This document shows, piece after piece, positions 16,492 through 28,136 of a stretch of DNA of 64,000 nt (within the stretch, counting starts at the first letter, position 1; every line of letters begins with the position of its first letter). Below the pieces are notes generated by a model. The model did not search any database and had not been told where the DNA came from. It saw nothing but the letters and a program-made list of their open reading frames with translations. Source of the stretch: Datnioides undecimradiatus (Eukaryota > Chordata > Actinopteri > Lobotiformes > Datnioididae); the NCBI GenBank assembly GCA_008933995.1, contig WARS01000030.1, positions 5,625,304 to 5,689,303 of the forward strand. Reading direction: 5' to 3'. The position numbers and the translations under genes were made by a program.

Positions 16492-17188
16492 ACTGGCCCA
16501 GGGACATCTTTTTCTCTTTGTAAGAAATTAATATGTAACATGGGAAACACCCCAATTTGTACGTGTGATCAAAAAGGTAAATGCAGTTGTCCATTTGATG
16601 AAAAAATTAAGTAATGTTTATTCTCTATCTCCAACTACTGCACCACTGAAGTGCCACTATTATAAACTAAAGCAGCCATTATAATGATCAAATGATACAA
16701 CAACAAATATCAGTTAACACTTTGCATAAGAGGTACTACTACTACTACGTACTACTTTTGATACTTTATGTAATTTTGTTGACAGTACTTATAAAGGTTT
16801 TCCTTAAACAAAAAACGCAAAAAACCCGAAATGCTTTTATTTCTGATGAAGTATGATTACTTTGTTAACAGCAAATGTTTGTTTTGTCCCCTCACCTGAT
16901 CTTCATACTAGGAAAATTTAAATTGTAGTAAAAATTGTATAATTCCAATAAACGATATACAGCCATTGTAGATTATTGACTGGACTCCTCTGAGTTGTCA
17001 CTTTTAACACGCCCTCTTCCTTCTTCCCAGTCAGGAAAGCAGTTGCTGGTGCTTTTCAATGGCCACTAAAGACAAAATTGCCTGCTCTTCGTCACTGCCG
17101 ATACTGTATTTTGAATCCATAGAAAGTATCGTGATTGGACAATTTCACCCTTTTCCCAGTAGTCTTCCGGCAATTAAAGGCACGTGCG

Positions 17189-17203
17189 GTTGCTAAGGGC
17201 GAC
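17189..17203 (+). promoter_or_regulatory. RFX X-box in the ccdc39 promoter
   Basis: GTTGCT-AAG-GGCGAC fits the X-box GTNRCY-N(1-3)-RGYRAC bound by RFX factors, which switch on ciliary genes together with FOXJ1. It lies about 135 bases upstream of the ccdc39 ATG, where functional X-boxes of ciliary genes usually sit. Confidence 0.6.
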
Positions 17204-17337
17204 TGACAACAGAAAGAGCGGCTCCAGCAACGTGGAGAGAGAAACAGCAGTAGTTGATTTTAATGTAGCGGAAACAGTTTTAGCTTTGAATTATCGTGTC
17301 GTTACTTCGTAGTGAGGTTGTTAAACAGCTCAGGAAC

Positions 17338-20300
17338 ATGTCGAGCGTTGTGAATACAGTTTTATCTGAGATGGACTGGGACGAGCGCTTTGCTATCCCC
17401 GAAGCCAACGCTGAAAACAAGGCTTTGATGGAGGAGGTGAGCGAGGAAAATTACATTTATTTATGATTCCACAACTAATAAAACGATTAATTTACTAATG
17501 GCCGATAGGCAACTACTGATAGTGCCGAGAATTAAACTAACGTGTCAGTATCTGGATGTTTGACATTTGAGATCCCGACTTAAAAGTCTCCAACGTCAGT
17601 GAGCGTAATTTTCATTTGACGCAGTTACTGTCACGTGAAATACAGATAGTGGAACATTATTCAGAAATCAGTTAACATATGTGATAAAGTCAAGTAATAA
17701 ACTGTGCTTTTGAAATTGCTCTGTGATTCCTGTATTTCAAAATATTTATGTTTGTATACTTTTCCATGCTGAACATTAACATATTTTATTAGATCATGTA
17801 AACAAGCTGCAGATTGAAGGTTATACTATATATGAATGTTACATGTTTAATGTAATCTTTTCCTCAACCACAGATTCGTAAAAAAGAGATGGAGTTGGTG
17901 CAACTGGAAAACAAACTTGAGAGAAACAAGGATCAAAAGCAGACCATGACTGATTTCCTCAAAAGTGCTAAACAACAGCTGGAAAACACTGAGGTTTGTG
18001 GTTCATAATACATTATAAATATATAATGAGTCAGAGAGGTGTACTCACAGTTGTAGTCACAGTGTCAGAAAGTTTTGTTCATTCCTCATATTTATGTTGT
18101 TGTTTGTTTTGTTTGTAGGCTCTGTGCAAGGCCAAGGAAAAAGAGGAGGAGATGGAGAAACACCTCACAGCCCTCGCAGAGAGGGAGACAGGTCGCCTGG
18201 CACAGGAGACTGCTAAGATGGAGAATGACAACAGATCTTTAGCAGAGAGAAGAAACATGCTTGAGGTCTTTACCATTTAAACATGGAAACAAATAGAGCT
18301 GCTGGTGTTATAATGTGCCATTTAACCTCCGTTCGTATCCCCAGAACCACATCTTCAAGGCCAAACAGAAGCTGGAGGAGTTTAGGAACCAGATGAAGTG
18401 GGACCAGCAGACCATGGATGCCTTCTTAGAGGAGTCAGCACACAGAGATGAGGACATGATGGCCATCATCAAGTACGCTCAGCAGGATGAGCAGAGGATC
18501 AAGGTAAGGAGAAAATTACCTCAACAGGTATTAACTGTTAAGTATCAATGGGTAGGTTATAGGTCTATTGGGTTTTCAGCAGCAGTTCCATTCAAACGTC
18601 ACTGCTGTTTCAAACACAGGCTCATCCTAAACTCACAGCTTTATTATCTCTCCTGATACAGTCACTCACTCTGGCTATAGAGAAGAAGACACTGGAGGCC
18701 AGTGAAAAGCGCAAAGCACTTGACAGAGAAATGACAGAGACTTTATCAGCGCAGGTACAGTAAGAAAACCATTCAAAGATTTGACTTTGCAATTTTAATG
18801 TCCCACATCACGTACGATGAGACAAGTATAAAGTTACACCATGCTGTTCTTTAACACAACAGTCCCATGGAAAGGTTTTGCCATCATTAAGCCACAAATC
18901 ATCGCAGTGTCGGTGAGAATATGTTCCTCTTCTGCTCCCTCAACAGATTGCTTTGGATAAAACAACAGAAAATCTGCAGCAGGCTCACCTGGAGACACAG
19001 CAGCTCATCCACCAATGGGAAAACACCATCAAGCAGATGAAGCAACGGGATGCTGAGATGCAGCAGTGTGCGCTGGTAAAGTCTGTGACCTTGAACTTGA
19101 GCTGATAAAAGACATGCTGACTCAAACTAACACATAAACAGAGCGTGAACAGAAGTGTTTGTGCTCCTGTCTTCGTCCATCCAGCAACTTGCCCAAGCCA
19201 ACCAGAAGATCAGAGAGAGAAATGCCACCATTACAGAGAGGAAGCACTTGCTGGAGACTCAGAGAAACAACAACAATGAAACTGAGAGGAAGATAAGCAT
19301 GGCCAAGCGACAGGCTGTAAAACTGCGACAGGATCTGAAGGAGCAGGAGAACAACTGCAGCAGGCTGCAGGATGAGGTCAGCTTCTCAAAGCAGCTCAAT
19401 GTAAAAGGCCTCTGAACTACTGTTAACAAATATTTTCAGTTGTGGGCGTAGCTGAGTAAAATGCCTCTTCTGTGTCTTGCAGCTGGAAAGTTGTAAAGGT
19501 ACACGGGACAGAGCAACTTCTGATGTGGAGTCTGTGACTTTGCACATATCCAGAATGAAGAAAGACATCCAGGATAACAACAAGAAGTCAGCAAAGTCTT
19601 ACAGCGCATGTCTGTTGTTAAATTCATACTTTAGATTACATACTTAAGCTATATCTTTGTGTGTGTATGTGTGTGTTGTAGACTCAAGGAAGCCAGAGCC
19701 TACAATGCTGCACTGGAAGAGAAGCTCAGAGTTGTGACTCAGACGGCCCTCAGTGAGGAGGAGAGAGCTGCACAGATGGAGCAGTTCCTCAAAGATGAGG
19801 AACTGGAAATCAAGGTGAAGCAGTCTGAAGTCCTGAAACACACACTGTTCATTTGCTCCAGTGGCAGCTGGAAGAGAACGGTTGTTTACACACATTGTAG
19901 CTTCATGAATCTCAGCACAATCTTTGATTATTATTTTTGCTGGTAGTGTTTGAGCACCATCAAAATCAACTGCTTTATGTTCATGTTGCTGTGACTTAAA
20001 ACTGCACCAGACAACATGGGGCATCATTGGTTTCAATCAGTGTAATGCTATCTAAACTTACTCTGAAACTGAATGCACATTAATGATGAAATTCTGCATG
20101 TAAATGTGTAAACTGCACAAATAAAATGTTGTGTTTTAAAACTCAGTGTTACATCTGTCAGTGCTGAAAACAATCTTGTTTTTTGCTGTAAGGTTTAATG
20201 TTTAAACCTGTATGTCCCATGCTTTGCTACAGGAGTTGGATGTGCAGCTGCATGTCTGCAGGACGGAGCTTTTTAAACATAAGCAGCGTTTACAGGCCCT

Positions 20301-23300
20301 CAAGACAAAGGAGAAGGATTCCATCGCCCAGGTTTCGAGGAGCAAAGCCACCATCACCAGCCTGGACGGCCAGCTCAGAAAACTGGAGCAGGAACTAATA
20401 AGACAGCAGAGGACCATGAATGGACAGGCATGCTTACCAGGCAACACACATACATGTGATCCTCTATAAATGTAGTCCAACCTGTCTCTAGTCTGCCGCT
20501 CTGACTCTGCAATAATACATATATTCAGATTTTCTTTTCCCTTTGCTGCATTGTGCAGGACAACCAGATCATCTGCCTGAGCCAAAAACTGTCAAAGCTG
20601 CAAGGTGACATTCAGTCAGATGAAAAGCAAATACTGGACATGAAGATTGCTGAACTGACTGAAATGTTAGAGGAGAAGAAGAGCACAGCCAACATGCTGA
20701 GCAACTCGCTCAAAGAGTCTGAAGTTGGTGTCATTGCTAGTAACCTCACAGTGCTGTTGTGCGTTCTTCACAGTCTGAACGAGTCTTTGCCTCTGACAGG
20801 ATGATATTCGCTCTTTGAGGAAAAAGATGGAGAAGTCAGATGCTCAAAGGAGAGATCTGAGCGACAAGGTCGAGGAGCTCCTGCTGCTCAATAACTCCAA
20901 TGAAAAGCAGCTGAAGAGACTCAAATTCAGAAAACAGGTAACAGTCAGATGTCAGAGCAGGTATCAAGAAGTCACCTGACAACGTCAGATCTCAAGACCT
21001 TTAAAACAATTTTTTGACTGACAGAACTTGAATTGACTTACATAAAATCAGTAATCAAGCAGAAATCACAAACATTTATTGCAAATGAGATTAGATGAGT
21101 ATCAAACCCCCCCCAAAAAAAACCCCAAAACAAACCATACACACAAACAAGTACATACAAAGTCAAACGATGCCTTCCTGATGCATCTTAAAAGGTGCCT
21201 TAATGTATCCTAACACTGGTAATAATCACTGAACTGTCTGATGTCATCTGTCAGCTGATGTCTGACACCATATGACAGCAGAAACGATGTTGTGTATGTG
21301 AAAATGAGCACCATGTGCAGAACATAACTATGCACCGTGCTGCTGCTCATCAGGAAAACTTGGTGGAGCACAACATCATGAAGATAGAGGTGAAGCGTAT
21401 GAGGGACCTGCTCTACAACAAGGCGGACAGCATGCTGTCCTTGGAGAAGAGAAAGCTGGAGCTGCGGAGAGCCATGAATGAGAGGGAGGATGAGATCAAG
21501 GTGTACAGAGAAATGCTCAACCAGCAGCTCAAGATCAGTGATCAGGAGAGACAGAAACTCAGGTAAGAACTCCAACTGTGAGCTCCAAAATCACCGTCCT
21601 GCTGCCTTTGATCATCTAGCTGACTACTCTAGCTGTCTCTCAGTTGTTTTTGGCGTTAGAAAGAAACTTCAGTTAATTTTAGTGATCAATCTGTCTCAGT
21701 GCTGAACTGCATGAGAAACTGTCCAAGATCGACATGATGAAGAAACGCTTTGAGGTGGTGATGCTTTCAATGGCAGCTCCTGAGGGGGAAGAGGAGAAAT
21801 CGCAGGCTTATTACATCACAAAGGTGAGAGGTCTTCAAACACACAAAATAAGTTGACATGCAGAGTCTGTTGAAGCTGAACAGGGTTAGGTTAGCACTTT
21901 GCATCACTGCTGTGTGCTTCTCATCAGGCTGCACAAGAGAAAGAGGAGCTCAAGCGGAAAGGCGACAGTCTGGATGCTAAAATCAGCAAGATGGAGCTGG
22001 AAAATCGCGCTCTGGAGAACACCATTCAGCTGTTCAACAACAGTAACTCAGCATTTCGCAAATCCCTCAACAGAGCTACTGAATCCAGTACGTATGAGCG
22101 GGTAGACTGAAGGAAACTAAAGCTGCCATAAAGCTTAGAGCACTGTCATCATCAGGGATCATCAACAGGAAGTCATGTGATAAACAGAGAATATATCATT
22201 GATCACACAGTGATTCAGTCTGATCTTGTCTCAGGTCCAGAGTACCAGGAAAAACTGAAACTAGAAGAGCAGCTGAGGGCGGCTGAAGAGACGCTGAAGT
22301 ATAAGAAACGACAGGTCCAAGAGCTCCAACAGGACTTACAGGTTCGTCCTTTTCACAGCCACTGTTCATAAAGTCCTTCCTGAATACCTCATCCCGCATC
22401 AGTAAAGTTTGAAAGGATACCCTGAATATGAACCCTTTTTATTTCTCTCCATTCCTGTATTAGTGTGTCCTCCATTCATTTCCCGTCTCTCCCCATCAGG
22501 ATCACACATGTAGCTCCTTGTATTGTTTAGTTGTGGCCCAGTGAGAGTATCAGGTTGTAAATAAACTCGCTCAACAACTCATCCACTGAACTTGACCTCG
22601 CATTAATCTGTGTGTGAATGTGTGTGTGTGCCGCTATGCTTTGCTTTGGTGCGCACATGTGTGTTGGTTTCTCCATTTCCAGGACATGAACAGCACCTGG
22701 GAGAGTCTGCTGCAAGAAGAGCAGCTGGAGAAAGATAAGATAGAGCACAAACAGTCACTCGTCAGGAAACTGAACAAAGAAATCGCTTCCCAGCAAGAGA
22801 AGATTGACAGAGCAGCAAAGCAGGTTTGATGTCGGCCGGTAACACTTTTCATAAAGCATCACGTCGTTCACCATAACTACAGGAAAAGGATTTTTAATGT
22901 CAGCTGCTTCTAATTCAACCTGATTTCATTTGTCTTACTCAGTGGACACTGTGTACAGTGTGCACTGGGACTGACTAGTAAATAAAGGGGGAGTGTAGTG
23001 TGTATACGCAGAACTGTGCAGGTATCCTGGAACATTTATTAGCATGATTTTAATTTTGTGTTATCGTGCTGGTTGCTAGTGCTCTAAGCTGACCAAAGAG
23101 ATCCGCTCAGCAAAAAACACCAAGGCTGAGACTTTTGAGGAGAAGGACATTAAACTGAGGGAGCTGAAAGAATTCAGCAAGAGTGTCGACAAGATGCTGA
23201 ATGAGGCCATGGACGACAAACCTGACCTCAGATCAGTGCTGGAGAAATACTTCCTGCAGGTATGAAACAATACACTCTACACTAATCAAGCCTGAAGCCA

Positions 23301-23890
23301 TGACAGGTTGTGCCTTACTGTCATTTCTGGACTCATTTAGTTAAAATTGAAGTTCAAATATGAAGGTTTCCAGAAGTTTTTTGTTGATTTTGTTTCTCTC
23401 AGGCCAATCTGTCTCTTCCATCTCCATCTTCTACTCCAACCGGCAGTCGGAGCTCCAAGACAAACTCTGCCCGCAGCTCTGCGTCTCTCAGGTCAGACTC
23501 TGAGGTTAAAGCTCCTCTGCTCTTCGCCAGAGAAGGCGATAGTAGGGCTTGTTAGCTGAGAAGGACTGTGTTAAACTGTGACGCTCGCTGCTCTGACAGT
23601 GAAGAGGGCCTGATAGTCACTTGTCTTTACTTGTGTAAATAAAATGGTCAAAGATGTCAAAGTTTGATGCCATTGTGATGCTGCTCTTCCTCTGTATCTT
23701 TATGGTGCTGTGCTGTAGGTCTCCTGCGTCCTCAGCCAGCAGCAGCCCCAGGGCCTCTGCACTTCACTCCCCCACACTGAAGACTGTGGAACTGGGCCTG
23801 GATCTGACTGTGACCTCCCCTCCTCCTCACACCACGTCCAGACGCTCCAGCTCATCGAGCAGCAGCAGCAGAAAGTTAAAGAGCCTGTAG
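17338..23890 (+). CDS. ccdc39: Coiled-coil domain-containing protein 39 (axonemal 96-nm ruler)
   Basis: With CCDC40 it forms the molecular ruler that sets the 96-nm repeat of motile cilia and anchors inner dynein arms and the nexin-dynein regulatory complex. Twenty coding exons: 17338-17436, 17874-17993, 18119-18265, 18345-18503, 18662-18754, 18947-19075, 19185-19376, 19483-19586, 19682-19814, 20233-20427, 20559-20723, 20800-20937, 21354-21562, 21700-21823, 21928-22087, 22235-22341, 22683-22823, 23080-23259, 23403-23491, 23719-23890. They join in frame to 951 aa (human 941, to my recollection also 20 exons). Almost the whole protein is heptad-rich coiled coil (E/K/Q/L-rich). The N-terminus [20 protein letters not shown] and the C-terminal Ser/Arg/Pro-rich tail are uncoiled. 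Intron 10 uses a GC donor (CAG|GCATGC after 20427), because no in-frame GT donor fits. Confidence 0.95.
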
Positions 23891-24189
23891 TGTGCTGCTC
23901 TTCTGTCTGATTTACCATCAGTTTTTATTTACTGATGTGACTAACGAGCAGCTGTTGGTTGGTTGTTTTTTCACAGAATAACTGTTTTATCATACATAAT
24001 TGGTTTCATTCTGTATTATGGTGCCTTAAAAAGTCTGTTAATGTTCATTTCAGAATTAGTCTTATATTTGTTATTTTGAAACTTCATGTAAATTAACTGG
24101 AGCCTTGAGAAAGACTTGATTATAACAAAACAGAATGGATGATCCTTGTTTTTTTCCTCTCTTGTACTTTTTTCATGACACCACGTCTC

Positions 24190-24195
24190 AATAAA
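24190..24195 (+). terminator. Polyadenylation signal of ccdc39
   Basis: AATAAA 300 bases after the ccdc39 stop codon. Confidence 0.6.
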
Positions 24196-24579
24196 CAAAA
24201 GCAGAAATATCTAGACTCTGTTGTTTGCACAGAATCATAACTCGCCGCCACGAGTTTAAGGCTTTTTAAAGCTAAACTAAAGCTAAACTAATTTAAGAGC
24301 AAAACTGTCACTTTAAGTGTTTTTTTTTTTTTACATGTATGACCTTTTTATGCATGTTTGATGTACTTTCTACAGGGCGGGGACTTTGTACCTGTTTGAG
24401 CAGCTCTGGCTGAGCAACTTCCTGAGTAACTGATGCATTGTTATTTATTGCCACACCCACTGAGTATGGATGTTACTTCCTTGTACAAAACAAAACTATT
24501 CAAAGGCTCTGCGGGAACAGAGGGAACACTTTCTAACCACAGAACTCACAGTGGTTTTCTTTTGGAGTAAAACTTCAAC

Positions 24580-25214
24580 ATGCTGCTGCTGATCTTGTTT
24601 GTTGGATGTTTGGCCTCTTGTGCTGCACAGACGACAAGTGAGTACTCTCGCAGATTGTCAGTGGATTTTAAAAGGAGGTCCTTTAGAGATATTAAGATCA
24701 TTTTTAACTTTGTTCTAAGATGTTTTAACAACGTGGTATAAATTATTTTAATGTTTCCCCAGCTTCCTTCCCCACTACCACGGACACGTCAACTGTGACG
24801 TCCCCATCAACACAGTCAGTCCAGCCAACATCAACCCCGCTAACATCTGACCCTCTGAACGGTAAGTGCATTTTAACCTTGTGGAATATGATTTCACTTA
24901 ACTTGAAGCTTTAACATAATTTGGATGATTCTGAATTTCTTTTGATATGTCCCCTCAGTTGTGGCGATCCTTGAGTCAGTTCTTGAGTCTAACCTGGAAC
25001 TAAATGAAACAACATTTGGTCCAGTTCTGAACGAGGTAACTCACCTTCTTCCCAGATTTGCCATATAGACTGTATACTATATGCAGTAGACTATTACTGC
25101 ATTTTAGATATATTATTATATATTATTTATATCTTTCAGATCTCCAACCTCATCCACCAGGTACAATCTGATCTGGACTTCACGCTGACAGTAAAGAACT
25201 TCACCAGAGTCTGA
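24580..25214 (+). CDS. Small secreted mucin-like protein, unrecognised
   Basis: Four exons (24580-24637, 24763-24861, 24959-25035, 25140-25214) with good GT-AG sites join in frame to 102 aa. A signal peptide (MLLLILFVGCLASCAA, cleavage near residue 17) leads into about 30 residues that are almost all Thr, Ser, Pro and Gln, encoded exactly by exon 2: a mucin-type O-glycosylation stretch. A more ordinary C-terminal part follows (VVAILESVLES..., ISNLIHQVQSDLDF), with N-glycosylation sites at NET and NFT. No transmembrane segment is seen. The C-terminal part could be the start of a SEA-like domain of a larger mucin, and internal donor-like GTs exist in exon 4, but no further exon was found. A possible AATAAA lies at 25807-25812. 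Expression is untested. Confidence 0.5.
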
Positions 25215-27275
25215 AAACCTCAACTCATAAAGTCTGTGTGTGGTAACTTGTGCAGAAGCTTAACTTGAAAAAAAACCCCAACATATAATATCTTTAATAC
25301 TTTATAGATAAAGACGATCTGGCATTCTTGATTTGACTGAAATGCCCCTGGAAATGCAACATGTATGTTTTTGTTTTTTTTTAGATCTGTCAAAGTTTAT
25401 TATTGGTTAATTTTCATAGACAGAATTAAACTGAGAAAGGCTCAATTATATCAATAATTATATCTAAAATGATGAATGTTAATCTGATTCCTGCTGTGTG
25501 AAAGCGTGTCAGGTATGAAGGATCAGAAATCTAAACCCTGCTGTGACGCACTGGAGGCAGCTGGTTTTTCCAGGCTGAAAGTCACGGCAGCCGCTCCGAC
25601 ACGCAAACTGAGTGACATCGTAGTAAAAGATGTGGAACGACCTCATTTACATGCAGTATCCTCCTATCCCTTCTTAATACTTAAACTTCTGTATTCCCAG
25701 TAATGATATATATGATATATATATATATTTTGCCACGTGTGAGAAGCATTTTACTGTGTCATTTTCACCACAGGCAAATGAGCGCTGAGCTGTTGCCTGT
25801 GGTGGAAATAAATCGGTTTCTCTTCACTGATGTTTGAGTGGCTGGACTCTTCCGAGATGTTGGCAGCAATTCAGAAAAAGAAAAGATGCAGAAATAACGT
25901 GGGATTTAAATAAAAGGATTTTCTTTCACACAGTCAACTTTGATGGATTTCTTCATACTTTGAGTTTCGATAGCTAATTCTGCTCGCGTTCAGCGTCTCA
26001 GTAATCTCACGGCAGGATAGAATAGATAGAATTCAGGCTCACCTACTTTGAAAGGGCTGAACTCACATTGTCTATCCATTTGTCTATTTCTTTTGTCTAT
26101 TTCACACACACACACACACACGAAAACACACTGACAAACAATATGATTATAAGTGACAGTGTCCAACCTGTTCCAGTGTCACAATGACTTACACTGTCAC
26201 ACTGTCAAAGCAGTACTGAGAAAACTACTAATTCAAATCCAAATGGTGAGATAGTTTAGATTCAGTAGCAGGAAACGCACAACCATGACACCATAGTGTC
26301 CACAGGTAGTCAGAAGAAAAGACTGAGACACCCAACAAAAGCGATCCCATCCTGCTAACAAAGGCCACTTTTCAGCTCCTTTCAGCACCATTCAGGAAGA
26401 TAAAGTTACAGACGCCACATCGGACAGTGGGGAAGACTCAAAGAAACACAGAGTCAAATCGTCCGTCAACTGCGCTGAAACATCAGCAGATCTGTGTGAT
26501 GAGCAGAGAATCATAAAACAAACAACCAGTAAATCATTAACACTTATGGAAAACTTATTGGGACTGAATGGGGGTCATCTAATCTGTCAACAATGAAGCA
26601 TTTTTTTGTATTTAAAAGCAAATAATTTGGATTTAATCTTAAAGCTACTATAGTATTTACATCATACTAACAATGTCTCAACTGTGTATGAGAATGATGT
26701 CGCCTTGAATCTACACGGAGAGATTTGTCACCTGACTTTCAGCTCCCCTCAGCTCTCTCCAGGGATTTTAGCATCTTTCAGCTCATTGTTTTGGAAACCA
26801 AGCAGCATAAACTGTGATTTATACTATATATTGTTGAAATAAGCTTTATTTTTCTAACTAAAAACATCCTTATAATGTTTAATTTGGCCTGTGACCCCAC
26901 TTTGGGTGGCCCTGCTTTAACTGATTAACTCTGTTAGGAAGGTAGCGCCTGCTGAAATATTGCTAGATAGCAGCTTTTACTCACACAGATCAGTAAAAGT
27001 GATTTACAGAGTTTATACAGAGAAACAATGCAGTTTGATGTGCGTTTGATGATACTTCACTTCACTTCACTTAAGGTCCACGTCTCCACAATTTAACACC
27101 CCAGCTGTCCTCAGTGGTCAACAAAGAGCTGCAGAACGTGTGGATTCAATCTAAAACTGTAGATGTTCTATGAAAAAGTATCCAGCAGTATATTAAATGG
27201 TTACACAATCCAGATTAAACGGCTACAGCATGCACAATTATCTGGTTCTTCAATGTAAATTACTTGAATAAATAG
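25215..27275. other. 3' flank of the mucin-like gene and intergenic DNA
   Basis: The first 600 bases may be the 3' UTR of the mucin-like gene. A TA-rich run lies near 25704-25731 and a short (CA)n at 26104-26121. No exon, RNA gene or recognised repeat was found in the remainder. Confidence 0.5.
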
Positions 27276-27400
27276 CACTGGGGAACAATTTGAAAAAATT
27301 TTTCTGTTGAGTTAGATTTTTATGCTGATTAAAACTAAAATTGGCACGCTGATTCCAAAATTGCAGTCAGTTTTTTTCTAGCACGTCAAGTTTTTTCTCC
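27276..27400 (+). mobile_element. Diverged single arm of the neighbouring MITE family
   Basis: It starts CACTGGGGAACA and runs parallel to the left arm of the element at 27439: shared GTTGAGTTAG, a GATTCCAAAA-like core and TAGCACGTCAAGTTTTT. It has many differences and no matching right arm. It is an older or truncated relative, immediately upstream of the intact copy. Confidence 0.65.
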
Positions 27401-27438
27401 ACAGCTTACCCTCCAGATAAGCAAAATTCCACTGATTA

Positions 27439-27872
27439 CACTGGGGAACACAATTTTTGTTGAGTTAGTTTTGTTGAGGTCTTACAGCTGTTTTTAACAA
27501 ATTTTTGGGTGCGGAATCCAAAACTGATCTCAGTTTTTCTCTATCACGTCAAGTTTTTGAACTATAGGATCCTACTGTAATTATAATTACAGTAGCCATA
27601 TCCTTTGTAAAAACATAATACTGTTAAATAAACATTGCAGTCATGCCTGTTTCTTTCATATTTCATTGTATGTCAATATTTGAAAATTTTTATTAAACAA
27701 GCACATACCTGTTAAGTACAGTATTTTTCATATGTTTTAAGAAAACGGGGATCCTATAGTTCAAAAACTTGCCGTGATAGAGAAAAACTGAGATCAGTTT
27801 TGGATTCCGCACCCAAAAATTTGTTAAAAACAGCTGTCAGACCTAACTCAACAACAACTGTGTTCCCCAGTG
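27439..27872. mobile_element. Inverted-repeat MITE with TA target duplication
   Basis: Two inverted arms (27439-27572 and 27749-27872) are near-identical complements over about 125-134 bases and enclose a 176-base AT-rich centre with no coding capacity. The termini are CACTGGGGAACA, and both ends are flanked by TA (27437-27438 and 27873-27874). This fits a non-autonomous element of the Tc1/mariner type. High arm identity suggests a fairly recent insertion. The transcript would fold into a long hairpin. Confidence 0.75.
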
Positions 27873-28136
27873 TAGTCAAACAGTTGTGAAAATAACTCTG
27901 TGTGTGTGCGTGTGTGTTGTGTACTTCGGTTGAATTGAACCTTCAGTCCTGATCCCGTCTCTCCCACGCTGTGGTCCGTGATAATCGATGTCGAAGTGTC
28001 CGCTTTTCCAGTTTTCCACGTGACCCGTGATGTGCTGCCCTTTTACACCCTCTGGGCAGATTGAGACGACATTCAGGAGACGTCCACACACTTGACCACA
28101 TACTGAATACACAGGCCCGATCGACTCGCCTTCAGT

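Larger units (their letters stand above)
12350..17160. other. Gene-free interval between dcun1d1 and ccdc39
   Basis: AT-rich sequence with no exon I can support. It contains a LINE 3' tail (12868-12925), an A/C-rich short tandem around 13770, a poly-T run near 14525 and a GT microsatellite (16447-16490). Longer open frames here (for example near 13411, 15363 and 15523) have no protein-like composition or splice support. Confidence 0.6.

Noticed and set aside
24163-25703. Further exons for the mucin-like gene, using donor-like GTs inside exon 4 or the frame at 25506
   Set aside because: No acceptor-exon pair kept the frame for a useful length, and the open frame at 25506 has no protein-like pattern.
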